Source: Impatiens glandulifera (Eukaryota > Streptophyta > Magnoliopsida > Ericales > Balsaminaceae). Taken from it: DNA of 64,000 nt. The notes under the pieces are model-generated. The model did no database searches and was not told the origin of the DNA. It saw only the letters and a list, made by a program, of their open reading frames with translations. A program made the translations under genes and the position numbers. Of the stretch, positions 24,296 through 35,590 are shown piece by piece. Within the stretch, counting starts at the first letter, position 1. Each line of letters starts with the position of its first letter. The DNA lies in NCBI RefSeq assembly GCF_907164915.1, contig NC_061863.1, forward strand, positions 32,826,133 through 32,890,132, read 5' to 3'.

Positions 24296-24480
24296 TAAGG
24301 CAGCAAATGAGTCAAGCCAATTTGAACTCGAACTCGATTAAGTATTTATTAGCTCGACATCGAACGAGTTTATACATTTAAGTTTGAACTCAACTAGACT
24401 ATTTAACTACAAGCTCGGCTCGAAAACTTGAACTATAATTAAATTTTCAAACTCGTGCTCGAATTCGAGTTCAAACCAAA
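24296..24480 (-). mobile_element. Truncated hAT-like element end
   Basis: GGCAGCAAATGAGTCAAG followed by CTCGAACTCGATT and TTTATTAGCTCGACATCGAA matches the inverted right end of the 34738-36512 element. The remainder is absent. Confidence 0.6.
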
Positions 24481-24774
24481 ATTTATTTTCAAAATAAAAA
24501 TATCAAACTTTCATAGATATTCAATATTCAAAACATGATATTTTAAAATAAAAATATGAAACCATCGTAGTTATTCAAAATTTCAAAACAATATGTATAA
24601 AAAGAGTTTATTTTCTTCTTTATCGCTGTTCAACTAAGCAAATGTCAATTTGAAAGAAAATCAATTAGAACAAGTCAATATAGAATCATCAATTACAAAT
24701 AATTATCAATTACAAATAACAAAAGTTTATTGAGAAAAACTAGACATGAAACATTATTATTATCGGAATCATTA

Positions 24775-24868
24775 AACAACTGTAAGGTCAACAGACCCTC
24801 TCACCACGAATACATATCTTAAACAACTATAAGGTCAACAGACCCTCTCACCACGAATACATATCGCA
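24775..24868. repeat. 47-bp direct duplication
   Basis: Two adjacent near-identical units containing AAGGTCAACAGACCCTCTCA, differing at one or two bases. No function is suggested. Confidence 0.9.
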
Positions 24869-25230
24869 TGAATGATTTTAAAACAGATCTAAAATTTCAG
24901 AGCTCTATCGTAACCGCTCTCTAAGGGGCAGAAAAGACTAGATTAGTCAGTCTATTATGTCTTTAATTGAGTCAAATAAGGATCATTGTGGTACTTAATA
25001 AAATTCTCTAGACAAACTAATAAAACAAAACATACATCCCTCTAACGGAGATTAACATCATTTAAAATAAATTTGTGAAGCATAAACCCTAAAGATTCTA
25101 GTGAACGGCTTATCACATAGTAATAATAATCATAATAATCAATAATTTAGGGTAATTCTTCTTGTTTGTCACATGAAAACAACTTATTAACCAACTGGAC
25201 TGCAAACCTAATATTCTAGTACTCGTACAC

Positions 25231-25238
25231 TATAAAAA
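25231..25238 (+). promoter_or_regulatory. TATA box of GDSL esterase gene
   Basis: TATAAAAA lies 61 bp before the start codon at 25299, a usual plant spacing that leaves a short 5' leader. Confidence 0.65.
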
Positions 25239-25298
25239 TGTCCTCCACCCTTGGACTGCAAACCTCAAAATAATTGAAGTGAGAAGAATCACTTACTC

Positions 25299-26749
25299 AT
25301 GGCAAAAACAAGCGATTTCTCTTCAATTCACCTGGGCACAATGTTCTTTGCTGTGGCATTAGTAGTGGTCTTCTTTCTCAGGTCTCACTCAGTTGCTGCT
25401 GACAATAATCCACCTGCCCTTTTTATATTTGGAGACTCAACGGCAGATGTTGGAACTAACACCTACTTGCCTAATAGCCTTGTTCGAGCTGACTTTCCCT
25501 TTTACGGGATCGACTTCCTCCACTCGAAGCCTACTGGAAGGTTCAGCAATGGTTTTAACAGTGCCGACTTTCTGGGTTAGTCCACTCAATTCTATTCTAA
25601 TGATTGTGACACAATTACTAGTTTATCAATTAGTTCATTTGGCAGGCAAACTAATGGGCCTCAGACGAAGCCCACCGCCTTTTCTATTACTTGTGGATAC
25701 CCGTCGTGGCATCCAGAAACATGCCTGCAAAGGTGTTAACTTCGCCTCAGCAGGAGCTGGTTTACTTGACGACACAGGACGAACTCTGGTACCATTCCCG
25801 GCTAAAACATTATTCATGTATAAATGAATTTAAAGAAATAATACAAAAAAAATCTGAAAAAAATAATGTAATATTTTTCTCGGACTATGACAGGGTGTGG
25901 TTCCAATGTCCAAGCAGATAGAGCAATTTACAACTGTTCATAGCAACCTCACATCTCTATTGGGTAATAACAAGGCAAGGGAATTGCTAAAACAAGCCAT
26001 ATTTTCAATCAGTATCGGAAGCAACGATATCTTAGGCTATTTCGCAACAAATAGCACTATCCCAAAGGAACAATTCATTGTCGCTCTAATGATCACATAT
26101 CGAAACCAAGTTAAAGTAAATTAATACTTCTCCCTTTTATCAACTTTAATAAAAATAACTTCCATTGAGAATAGAGAAGTACCTATTGTCCATGTTTTAC
26201 AGGCTCTGTACGATCTTGGAGCAAGGAAATTTGGGATCATCAGTGTCCCACCAATAGGGTGTTGCCCATCTCAAAGACTTCACGCGGCTGGTAACTGTTT
26301 TGAAGCTATGAACGATTTCGCAACAAGTTTCTATACTTCTTTAGATAGCCTGCTTAGGAAACTCAGCACACAGCTTCAGGGGATAAAGTACTCACTTGGG
26401 AACACATATGAAATGACCATAAATGTCATAAAACATCCTCTTGCCTTCAGTAAGCAATCTAATATTCAACTTCTTTTCTTAAAAACGAACAAAAATTTCA
26501 AATTCTCTTAATATATTTTTAACAGATTTCACAGACGTGAAAGGTGCATGTTGTGGAGGTGGTACGCTCAATGCTGTGCTACCTTGTAATGCAACTGCTA
26601 ACCTTTGTCCCAATCGCAAACAATACCTCTTTTGGGATTTATTCCACCCAACACAAGTTGCATCTCAGCTGGCAGCAGTTACTCTTTTCTCGGGTGGTCC
26701 TCAGTTCGTTAGCCCCATAAACTTTGGACAATTAGTAGAGGGCAATTAG
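25299..26749 (+). CDS. GDSL esterase/lipase, five exons, intact
   Basis: Secreted SGNH-fold ester hydrolase, presumably acting on lipid or cutin-type esters in the wall or apoplast; the actual substrate is unknown. Exons are 25299-25575, 25646-25788, 25894-26115, 26203-26449 and 26526-26749, all with GT/AG borders, totalling 1,113 bp (370 residues), a normal family length. Residues 1-34 form a hydrophobic signal peptide. Block I is LFIFGDST with the nucleophilic Ser; next come PTGRFSNGFNSADFLG, NFASAGAGLLDDTG and block III SIGSNDILGYF. The C-terminal FWDLFHPTQ supplies catalytic Asp and His. Cysteines near ACCGGG and PCNATANLCPN fit the plant group. A TATA box precedes it and nothing is broken, so this is probably an expressed host gene. 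The plant GDSL family is very large, so no gene symbol is justified. Confidence 0.93.
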
Positions 26750-28113
26750 TAAAAATAAATCCAATTCCCAGTCAGAACAACTTGATTATAGTTGGTGGAA
26801 ATTGGTACCCTGATCCTAAAAAAGATGTACTCATGCTTAGTTTTCTCTATATATTACTACTCTATGTTATTTAGAGTAGCAATAAGAAGGCATCAACTGT
26901 AACTCAAAGCAGATGAACAGGATAATACAAGACAATAATACACAAATTTAAATAATCAAAAAGCAGCTTTCTAGACAAGGATCGAAATGGATGATTTATC
27001 TCAAAGCCACCTCGTTATTGAAACATGTTATTAGAACATGTCTATTTTTCAAGACTAGATAAAGGAAATTGGGGCGTGACCAGAATATAAACCTAACACC
27101 ACAACTTAAGCATCCATTGTATGTATGGAGAGCTACCTAGAAAAATTGAAAAAAAAAATGTTAGAAATCAACAAGAACTTGCAAAAGCCTTTGAATGTGT
27201 TGTGTTTCTTCTTGTTTCTGGCAGTGCCTGAATCATTGATACTTCATTATTATTGTTGACCCACGCACTGCAATCACTGAGTTATATATCAAGTAGCTTC
27301 ATCCCATCCTGCAAAAATATTCCATAAATACATGCTGCATATCATGAGCAATGAATTCAAACAGCTGGATAAAATGAACCCTTTGAACCGTAATCTTTTT
27401 ATAGAATTATGAATATTGAATAGTTTCCGAAATTCTAAAAAGCTCCAGAAGTTGTCACCGAAGTCTTTTCTCATTTTTCATGGAACAACTATTTAGAAAC
27501 AAGTCACACATTGTTTTCTAAGGCAATAATTTGGGATTATTATAGATAACTCAATATCCATCATTAATCTACTCATCAATCATGATTCAACTTATTAATT
27601 AAAATATCAAAATACTCTATTTAGAAAAGAAAGTCAAATTTATAAATTCATTATATGTTTATAACCCTAATGTCTTTTTACTCAAATAATAAAAAATAAC
27701 TCCAATAAGATTGTTTATCATAACCTATACCAAGTGGGGTTATTTGAATAACCAGATTAAGCAAGGCCCAAGAGTTACACAACCAAAACAAAAAGAACCA
27801 AAATGTACGCAGTACCAAAAACAAAATCTCTAAAATCTCGTTTGAGGATTTTGCCGCAACTTCAATGAGTATTGTTTGAGGACCCACATGAAGACACAGC
27901 ATTTCTGTCCTTACAAGGATCACTCCTAAGTATACAAAATATTGAATTTGGAAGTATATTTTTTCAGGAGAATACATAGGAAGGAAGTATAATGATTTTG
28001 TGATTGGATTTGGTTAGGACCAATAACTATATACAGCACTAACTAAGATAAACGATCACATTGGGAATTAGTCTTCCAGATTCTCTGCTATAGAAAAGAA
28101 ATAATCTGCATAA
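26750..28113. other. Intergenic between GDSL and F-box genes
   Basis: No gene was recognised. It includes the GDSL 3' region and, at its right side, the probable 3' UTR or a last small exon of the minus-strand F-box gene. Confidence 0.5.
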
Positions 28114-29382
28114 TCAATGATATCTAAAGAACATGATGACAAGAAATAATAAGAAGGTACTTACTTCCAACTTTGTCAAAGTAATCCATTCAGGCGGAGG
28201 CCAGAACAACTTGGACAAACCTGGATAATTTGTCAAAGATTCGATGCTACCGCTTTCCAAATCAAATACACCAATACCCTGACCTCTTATTGCACCATCA
28301 TCTTCTCTGCTTGAGTAGAAGTAGTGATTCGAAAATATTATGCAGTTCCCCTTGTCTTTGCAGACAGTGAAATCAGAAGCTGATGCAGAGAACGTACTGT
28401 TATCACCCAGAAACAACAGTCTATCACCCAAATTTCTCACCTCCACCCAATTCTGCTCCCTCTGATCCAGCTTATAAACCTTAAAACGAACAGTTCTCTC
28501 ACACAGGCAACAGTCAACTTCCTCATAAAATTCGATGGACCCATCAACATCGGATTCGTCATCATGCCCAACGCTCAGAAACGTGTCAACCAAAAGTAGG
28601 TCGTTGCAACTCTCCACCAAGACCTTCCTATCGCCTCCGAACACCGGATTTGCTGCTAAGTTAAGAGCCGGAGATGGCAAAGAATCCACATCCACGATAA
28701 CAGTCCTACCGGTGTAATCAACGGCATAGAACTTCCCTTGAAACAATATCACATCGTCGTAGGGAGAAGTTATGTCGTCAATTATAGTCCATTTCTTCTC
28801 TCCAAACCTAAACATGGCTAGTTTCCCAGAGACATGGATAGTCAAAAGAAGGTGATCTTCAATCGATGGTGTGGGACGCAAAGCAACCTTTTCCATATAG
28901 AGGCTACCGGCTTGGCCGATGGAACTGGCGAAGGGACGGTAATTTCTATACTGAAGAGTATATTCTTGCCCTAATTCCGAGACGCGATAGCGCATCAAAT
29001 CGATGGTTTTTGGGAAATCCCGAGGGAGAGGCCTGAAGACGAACCTTGAGAGAGGATTGAGGAGGTGACATCGGAGGGGGGCGTCCTGATCGATCTTGAT
29101 CAGCCAGCCATCAGAGGGAAATGCTTGAGGATGAGGTTGTTCTGTCAAGCCGATGCGGAAGATTGTACGCTTGGAGAGGTAGAATCCCCAGGCGGCGGTG
29201 GATATAACATCGTTGGGCAGAATCGGGAATTGAGAAAGATCGGTGGGAGTGGGGCATTTGAAGGAGGAGGAGGAACGCCATGAAGAGCATACTGATCGGA
29301 ATCGGATGACGTCAATTTCTGATCGGAGGTGTTTAGCGATTAGGTCTATTAGTTCTTCCGGTAGCTCCGACCACTCGATCAT
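28114..29382 (-). CDS. F-box protein of SKIP23/KIB (DUF295) type
   Basis: Probable substrate receptor of an SCF ubiquitin ligase. From ATG at 29382, residues 4-40 (WSELPEELIDLIAKHLRSEI, RSVCSSWRS) form the F-box that binds SKP1. Residues about 75-390 form the DUF295/KIB beta-propeller-like region with GWLIKIDQD, LLNPLSR, DDVILFQGKFYAVDYTGR and FKVYKLD. It ends at CIIFSNHYFYSSRED and LFWPPPEWI, where this family typically ends. The open frame encodes 422 residues, but the last ~16 (FLLFLVIMFFRYH) are unlike the family. A canonical donor GAAGTAAGT at 28164-28168 suggests that the true gene splices there into a short last exon near 28.08 kb. The main frame has no defects, so it is a likely functional host gene. 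Confidence 0.9.
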   Translation of the reverse strand: MIEWSELPEELIDLIAKHLRSEIDVIRFRSVCSSWRSSSSFKCPTPTDLSQFPILPNDVISTAAWGFYLSKRTIFRIGLTEQPHPQAFPSDGWLIKIDQDAPLRCHLLNPLSRFVFRPLPRDFPKTIDLMRYRVSELGQEYTLQYRNYRPFASSIGQAGSLYMEKVALRPTPSIEDHLLLTIHVSGKLAMFRFGEKKWTIIDDITSPYDDVILFQGKFYAVDYTGRTVIVDVDSLPSPALNLAANPVFGGDRKVLVESCNDLLLVDTFLSVGHDDESDVDGSIEFYEEVDCCLCERTVRFKVYKLDQREQNWVEVRNLGDRLLFLGDNSTFSASASDFTVCKDKGNCIIFSNHYFYSSREDDGAIRGQGIGVFDLESGSIESLTNYPGLSKLFWPPPEWITLTKLEVSTFLLFLVIMFFRYH

Positions 29383-30054
29383 TTTTCTTATTTCCCTTTT
29401 CTCTTCTTCTCTTGTCTTCTATCTCCCCTCAAATACTAATATATACTAATATAATATGGATTTTTTTTTAGTTAAATGTCTATAAATAGAAAAAAATCTA
29501 TATAATATTTTCAATAATATATATATATCAAAGTTATAAATATTATCCATCTAAATAAAATCCTTCTCAACATCTTTTGTAAGGTAATTTTTAATAATTT
29601 TTAATTTATATATATTGTTAAAATAAATATATATATATTATTAAATTATTAATATATATTTTAAAATATATATTTCAAAAATAAATAAATTATATTTTAC
29701 ATTAAATATGAAATCTTTATAATTATTTATTTTAATAGTTAAAATTACATAAATATATATTATATTTCAAAAATGCATAAATTAAAGGAAATTGAAATAT
29801 TTAAGTGACAAGAAAGAAGTAAATATTTTATTGAATAAAAAGGAAATAGTGAATTAAAAATAAATAATTATGGCCATTTTATACTTATTAACTATATGAT
29901 TCTAAAATGTTTTAAATTAAATATTGCAAAAATACATTTATATTTCAATCTAAATAATACATGTAAATAATACTGTATACCTTATTAATGATTTATTTTT
30001 ATTAAAATGTTTTAATTTTATTTATGACAAATTTAATACCATTATCATTTTAAC
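29383..30054. other. AT-rich intergenic and F-box 5' region
   Basis: The first ~50 bases on the minus-strand upstream side of the F-box start are CT/GA-rich, as in a leader. The rest is AT-rich with no feature seen. Confidence 0.5.
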
Positions 30055-30660
30055 GGGAAATTTGATGAAATGGCTCTCATAACAGGAGAAATTCTAAAAA
30101 AGGACCCCGCCTGTTAATGTTGGCAAAAAGGGCCATTTTGCCCTGCGAAATGTCAGAACTACCCCTCGGGCGCCAGATTTTACGCTCATTGACGAGAATT
30201 GTCATTCACGCGATTTCATCTAAATCGCGTGAGTTGATTAACGCGTTTTAGATGAGACACATGAATGACAATTCTCGTTTTTCAATTAACAAGAATTCTC
30301 ATTCACGTTTTTCATCTAAAACGCGTTGATCAATTCACGCAATTTATATGAAATCACGTGAATGGGAATTCTCGTCTTTCGTCGTATATATATCTTTCTA
30401 GCCCTAATTTAAAACAAAACCTCCCCGATTCTCCCTCCCACCCCGACTTCCAAAACCACTTCTTCACAACTGCAGACTTTCCATTCCGACTTCGTTCAAC
30501 ATCATCGTTCCTCAACATCATCGTTCCTCGTCCAACGCCATCGACTTTCCACCGTCTCTTCGATATATTCAGGTCAGTTTAGGGCTTAAGGTTTAGGTTT
30601 TGATGTATATTATACCGTTTATATTCATGGATATTGATGTATTTAGGGTTTAGGGTTTGG
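30055..30660 (+). repeat. Left TIR of large MULE
   Basis: It pairs with the reverse complement of about 39535-40123. It includes two rounds of hairpins built from CACGCGATTTCATCTAAATC-like sequence and a TTTAGGGTTTAGGG-rich inner border. Confidence 0.85.
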
Positions 30661-31094
30661 TTCTGGTTTCGTTTATGTGTGTAAATGCTTTTAGGGTAAA
30701 TGACGAGTATATATCAGTGTTCTTATTCTGCATGCATGCATTTCTCGTTGATTCATTCATTTCTCGTTTAATTGTTTGTTATGTTCTTGTGAAGAAATGG
30801 CATTTTCGTGTATTCTTTGATGTTTCTTTAGTTGTTATATTAAGAAATGGCACATCATATGCTTAATGTATTTAGAACTGTCAATTTGCAAGCATTTCTC
30901 AATGGTTAATTCTATTAGTGATTTTGGATTATTAAAAACTAATAAGAACTAGTTTTAACATCATTTTGGTTGCAGTATGATGTGTAGTAGTATGAAACTG
31001 GGAAACTTAGACCTTATTTGAAATAGTTTGCCAATAGTTTAGGTAATTATAATTTCTCGATTTGCTTACTCCCATGTTGTTCTTTGTTTTGTAG

Positions 31095-31991
31095 ATGGAG
31101 TCCACCATAATTCTTGAGTTTGCTGGGAGGGTATCATGGAAAACCAATATGAGAAATATTGCCGCCAAGTTTGCGTCAATGAATCTAACTAAAAGGGTAG
31201 AGCAAACCCAATTCAGATTCTTATTCAAAGGGAACCCGTTACTGCGGTTCTCAGGAACGATTATAAACCACATGCTCCTCAGGAAGTCCAGCTCGAATTC
31301 TATGGAGATGAAGTTCTTTGTTAATGGAGAAGAGTTGTGCTTTGGGATGAAGGAGTTTGCATTGGTTACATGTCTCAATTTTGGGAGATTCCCTACGGAG
31401 GAAACGATTTTCAATCAGGTTGAAGAATCTCCATCTTTGGTTGTTAAATATTTTAAAAGTAATCAACTTATTAGAATAGCAGACCTTCATTCAAAATTCA
31501 TGTCCTGCTCTGATAGGGAAGATGCATAGAAATTGGGGCTGGTTTACCTTGTTTCCCATTATCTCTTTGCCCTTGACCCGAAGAGGATAATAAATATGAA
31601 ACTCCTCAGCATGGTCGATGACATCGACACCTTCCTTAATTTTCCATGGGGAAAAGTGTCCTTTAGAGCAACCATGAAGGGTTTGATTAAGGACCTTAAT
31701 CGCTATAGGTTGCTATATCTACAGAAGAAGAATGTCGCCTCGGGGAAGAAGAACCAAGACAATGATGTCGATGTTTCTTATACATGAGAAATGAGACTTT
31801 TAGATTTCAGAGAATCCCACATCCTGAAGTACCAAAAGCAGAATGGAGTGGGGACTGTGGCATTTTTGTATTAATGTATTTAGAGTACCTGACTGTTAAT
31901 CTTGGTCTAGAAAATTGCATATCATAAAATATCCTATTATATAGAAAAAAGTGGGCAGTCAGGTTGTTCCACCAGATTTTAGAGCCATGAA
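31095..31991 (+). pseudogene. DUF1985/Ulp1-like (C48 peptidase) pseudogene in MULE
   Basis: DUF1985 precedes a Ulp1-type cysteine protease domain in plant transposon-borne proteins. From ATG 31095 the frame gives RVSWKTNMRNIAAKFASMNL, HMLLRKSSSN and FGMKEFALVTCLNFGRFP, then a stop at 31527-31529. It then resumes with YLVSHYLFALDPKR, MVDDIDTFLNFPWGKVSFRA and TMKGLIKDL, the DUF1985 hallmark. After a stop at 31785 and a frame change, 31798-31990 reads PEVPKAEWSGDCGIFVLMYL, the C48 catalytic-Cys box (Cys codon 31856-31858), and then YRKKWAVRLFHQILEP before a stop. The catalytic His/Asp segment is missing, so an internal deletion removed most of the protease domain. It faces the transposase gene convergently. 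It is a pseudogene. Confidence 0.82.
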
Positions 31992-32139
31992 GTTGTAAAT
32001 ACTGAATTATTGTTGTAACATGTTGCGTAAATACTAAATTATTGTTTTAACATGTTGTGTAAATACTGAATTATTTTTAACTTCATCATTATAACCATGA
32101 ATGTTGTAATAGGTATCATAAAAATGTAGAGTAATATGT

Positions 32140-32315
32140 GTATGCGTGAGTTAAGACTCACGCGTATTACAATATGCGTGAGTTATCACTCACGCATATT
32201 CGAATATGACTAACGCATATTGTAATACATGTGAGTCATAACTCACGCGTATTACAACATCACTCACGCGTATTACAATATGCGTGAGTTTAACATTGTG
32301 TAATATATATGTGTG
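32140..32315. repeat. Palindromic GCGTGAGT/ACTCACGC repeat cluster
   Basis: About eight copies of ACTCACGCGTATTACAATAT and its inverse. Similar GCGTGAGT words recur at 37050-37110 and 37680-37800. They may be transposase-binding subterminal motifs copied internally, which is inference. Confidence 0.75.
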
Positions 32316-35084
32316 AGTCACTGTATGTCATTAGCATGGCCAACCTGTAATAAAAAAACATAGACACTATTCATGTAATTGAAAACCAAAAATCTGTATA
32401 CAACTTTCAAATAAAAAACCATAGACACTATTCATGTAATTAAAAACCAACAATCAATCCGTATACAACTTTCAAATCAAAAACCATAGACAATATTCAT
32501 GTTTGTGGCTGAGATGATGGCGGCTGAGATGATGACAGTTGAGATGATGACGGCTGAGATGATGATGCTCTTACAGCTCTTGTAGTAGATGGTGTAGGCA
32601 TCACTGATTTATATGTTGCCCTGTTATGACCTTGACCACCACATGAGCTACATCTTCTCGGTACCTTACGAATTTCACCTTGGGATGATCTACGCTTTGT
32701 TTGAGGTCGCCCTTTCTTAACCTTAACAGGTGGTTTAAGGCACACTTGTTGCTTGATATGTTATGGAATATCCTAATACTCTTCATGACAAACTGGATAG
32801 CATGTTTCTGCATATGCATTGATCCACAAATCACTTGAGTAATACCTAAAAGATAACAATTGAACATGTGAGAAGTAAAGTTAGTTAGATAGATTCAATA
32901 GCAAATAATGTAAAGTAACCTTGAGCAGAACTCATAGTCATCCAATCTATGGGTACGGGAAGCAGCCAGGGCATGAGTGCAAGGAAGACTAGATACATCA
33001 AATACCCTACAACTACAACTCATTCCTTTCAAGTCAACTTTATAATCAGATTCACCGTCATGGATATAAAACTCGAATCGGTTAAGTGGATGGACGTTAT
33101 ATAATCTGGCATTCTCAGCTTGATCACGTAAGAACTTTTCATAATAAGGAGATAAACGTTCATTGTGATTGGACGCTTTTTCTCTTCTACTATTAAATCA
33201 ATCTTGTAATGTGAATCTTAAATAATCAGCTAAGATTGATATGGGATACTTTCTAGCTTCCCTAGTTTGACTATTGAAGCTCTCAGCGTAATTGCGTGTC
33301 ATTTGATTGTATCGTTTACCAGGAAAAAAGGCACGACTCCATCTCTCAAACCCAATATCTGCCAAATACATGGCAATACGAGGGTCCTTAGCATTGATCT
33401 TGTCAAAATGCTGATTAAACTTCAAGATTGTGTATGCTTGAGAAGCCAAACCAAACTCGGCGTGACAGTGATCGGTTTTGAATTTGGCCATAATATTCAT
33501 CTTGATGTGATATGTGCACGCATTGTGGTCAGCTTCTGGAAAAACAGCACACAAGGCATTGACGATGCTTGGGTGTCTATCGGATACGAAGACGAGATCA
33601 TCAACCAATCCAATTGCATCTCTAAGTTTTTGCATGAAATAAGTCCAGGAGTTGTTATTCTCTGAATCAACAACGCCGAATGCAACATGATAGAGTTGTT
33701 CATTCGCATCTAATGTTATCGCCACCAATAGCTGGACCTCCAACCTTGTGCTTAAGAAAACTGGCATCGACGCACAATACTAGACGACAACAGTTTTTGA
33801 AACCCCTAATTGAGCAGCCTAAGGACATGAACATATACCTTAAATGACCGTGTTCATCCGTCTGGATGTCTGTTATGGTACCCGGATTGTTCTTCTCCAA
33901 CATGTACAGGTATGATGGCAATTTACTATAAGAATTTTCTACAGTTCCTCGCACTGCCATTAGGGCCTTTTCTCTAGACCTCCAAGCCTTATTATAAGAC
34001 AACTTTATTCCATAAGTTGTCTGTATATCTTCCATTATTTTCTTGGGCATGTGGTCATTGTGATGGTCCATGTACTTGCTCTTCATGCATTCCCCAAAAA
34101 CTCATGTTAGTGCTTGCCTTTGATTCTCTTGCCTCGTCACAATTGAACATGTATGATCTTTTACAAATTTACGAATCTCAAACATTTCGCAGGAATTTAC
34201 TCTGACAGCACGCAGTCTCCACTTGCAATTCTTATCCAAATATTTCACACACCAAAGTTCTTTTTTTGACTTCACCACTTTGAATTCAAAATGATTAGTC
34301 ATCGCATATTTATATAACATCAGTTGAAGTTCTTTTTTATTCTCAAACAACGAACTGACTTCCAATCCGATTCCAGTACTTACTGCCTCGTGTATAGGAT
34401 TTTCACTACTTGGTATGTTACTAGCTACCCATTCACTGCAGCTTGGTTGGGTACGAACAACAACATTGTTTGGTTGTGTACTAGGAACCCAAGCACTGCT
34501 TGGATTGGTACTAGGAACCCAATCAGAACTACTAGGTTGGGTAATAGGAACCCAATCATCATCATCCCCCACATTCAGACACAAATGTTCATCTTCAATG
34601 TCATTTTCGAAGAAAACCTCACGCTGCTTCGGGAAGACGTCGGGGTCATCAATTTCTGGAACCGATACACTTTCTTGAGTTGGTAGTGACTTCTCTACTA
34701 AGGATACACACAATGGAGTGCGGTTGTGGACTGAAACTAGGGCTGCAAATGAGTCAAGTCGCTCGTGAGCTGCTCGCGAGCCGCTCGATCAAAGTTCGGC
34801 TTGAGCTTGACTTTGATCGAGTTCGAGCCGAGCTCGAGCCGATTCGTTTAATATTCGAGCCGAACTCGAGCTCATATAATGTTTGCTCGACGGCTTGTCG
34901 AGCTTTTTCGAGCCTGATAATATATAATATATTTATTTATTTAATATAAAAAAACTTAAAATTTAAAACAATTTTTTTTTTCTCTATTTTCAAAGCCCAT
35001 ATAAAAGGCCCATAATCCACATTATTATATTATATTGTCATAAAACAAAACCCTAATTTCTAATGTAACAATCATAAGTGACTC

Positions 35085-35240
35085 TTCATCTCTTTTTCTT
35101 CTTCTTTCTTTCGTCTTCATCGTTTCTTCTTCTTCCTCATCTTCACCATTTCTTCTTTCTTCTTGTTATTCCTCTATCTTCACCATTTCTTCTTCTTCTT
35201 CCTTCTTCACTATTTCTTCTTCTTTCGTCTTCATCATTAC
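35085..35240 (+). repeat. Pyrimidine-rich TTCTTC repeats in hAT-like element
   Basis: Degenerate repeats of CATCTTCACCATTTCTTCTT, four to five units. Confidence 0.8.
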
Positions 35241-35424
35241 TTTAACTCATTCATAATAGGTTAATACATTTTTTTATGTTATCTCTCATCTACACTATTT
35301 CTCTCATTCATTCACAAGAAACATACAGGTAAATTAAAATATATTTTCATTTCTACTATAGTTATTGCTCATCCTTTTAAATAACTTTGATTTTTTTTGT
35401 ATTATGAAAAATTTGTGCTTATAT

Positions 35425-35590
35425 AGATCGTTCATAGATCTATATGGAAAAACACTATTATATATATTAATTGTTCATAGATCTATATGGAAAAACATTA
35501 TTATATATATTAATAGTGTTCATAGATCTATATAGAAAAATATTTTTAATATATATTGATCATAGATCTATATAGAAAAACACTATTATA
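35425..35590. repeat. ~50-bp tandem repeat TTCATAGATCTATATGGAAA
   Basis: Four AT-rich units, each containing an AGATCTATAT core, within the hAT-like element. Confidence 0.85.

Noticed and set aside
30358..30866. Plus-strand frames at the left MULE TIR
   Set aside because: They lie in terminal repeat/leader sequence, and the inverted TIR does not conserve the frame.
33267..33665. 132-codon plus-strand frame
   Set aside because: Antisense shadow of the MULE transposase catalytic domain.
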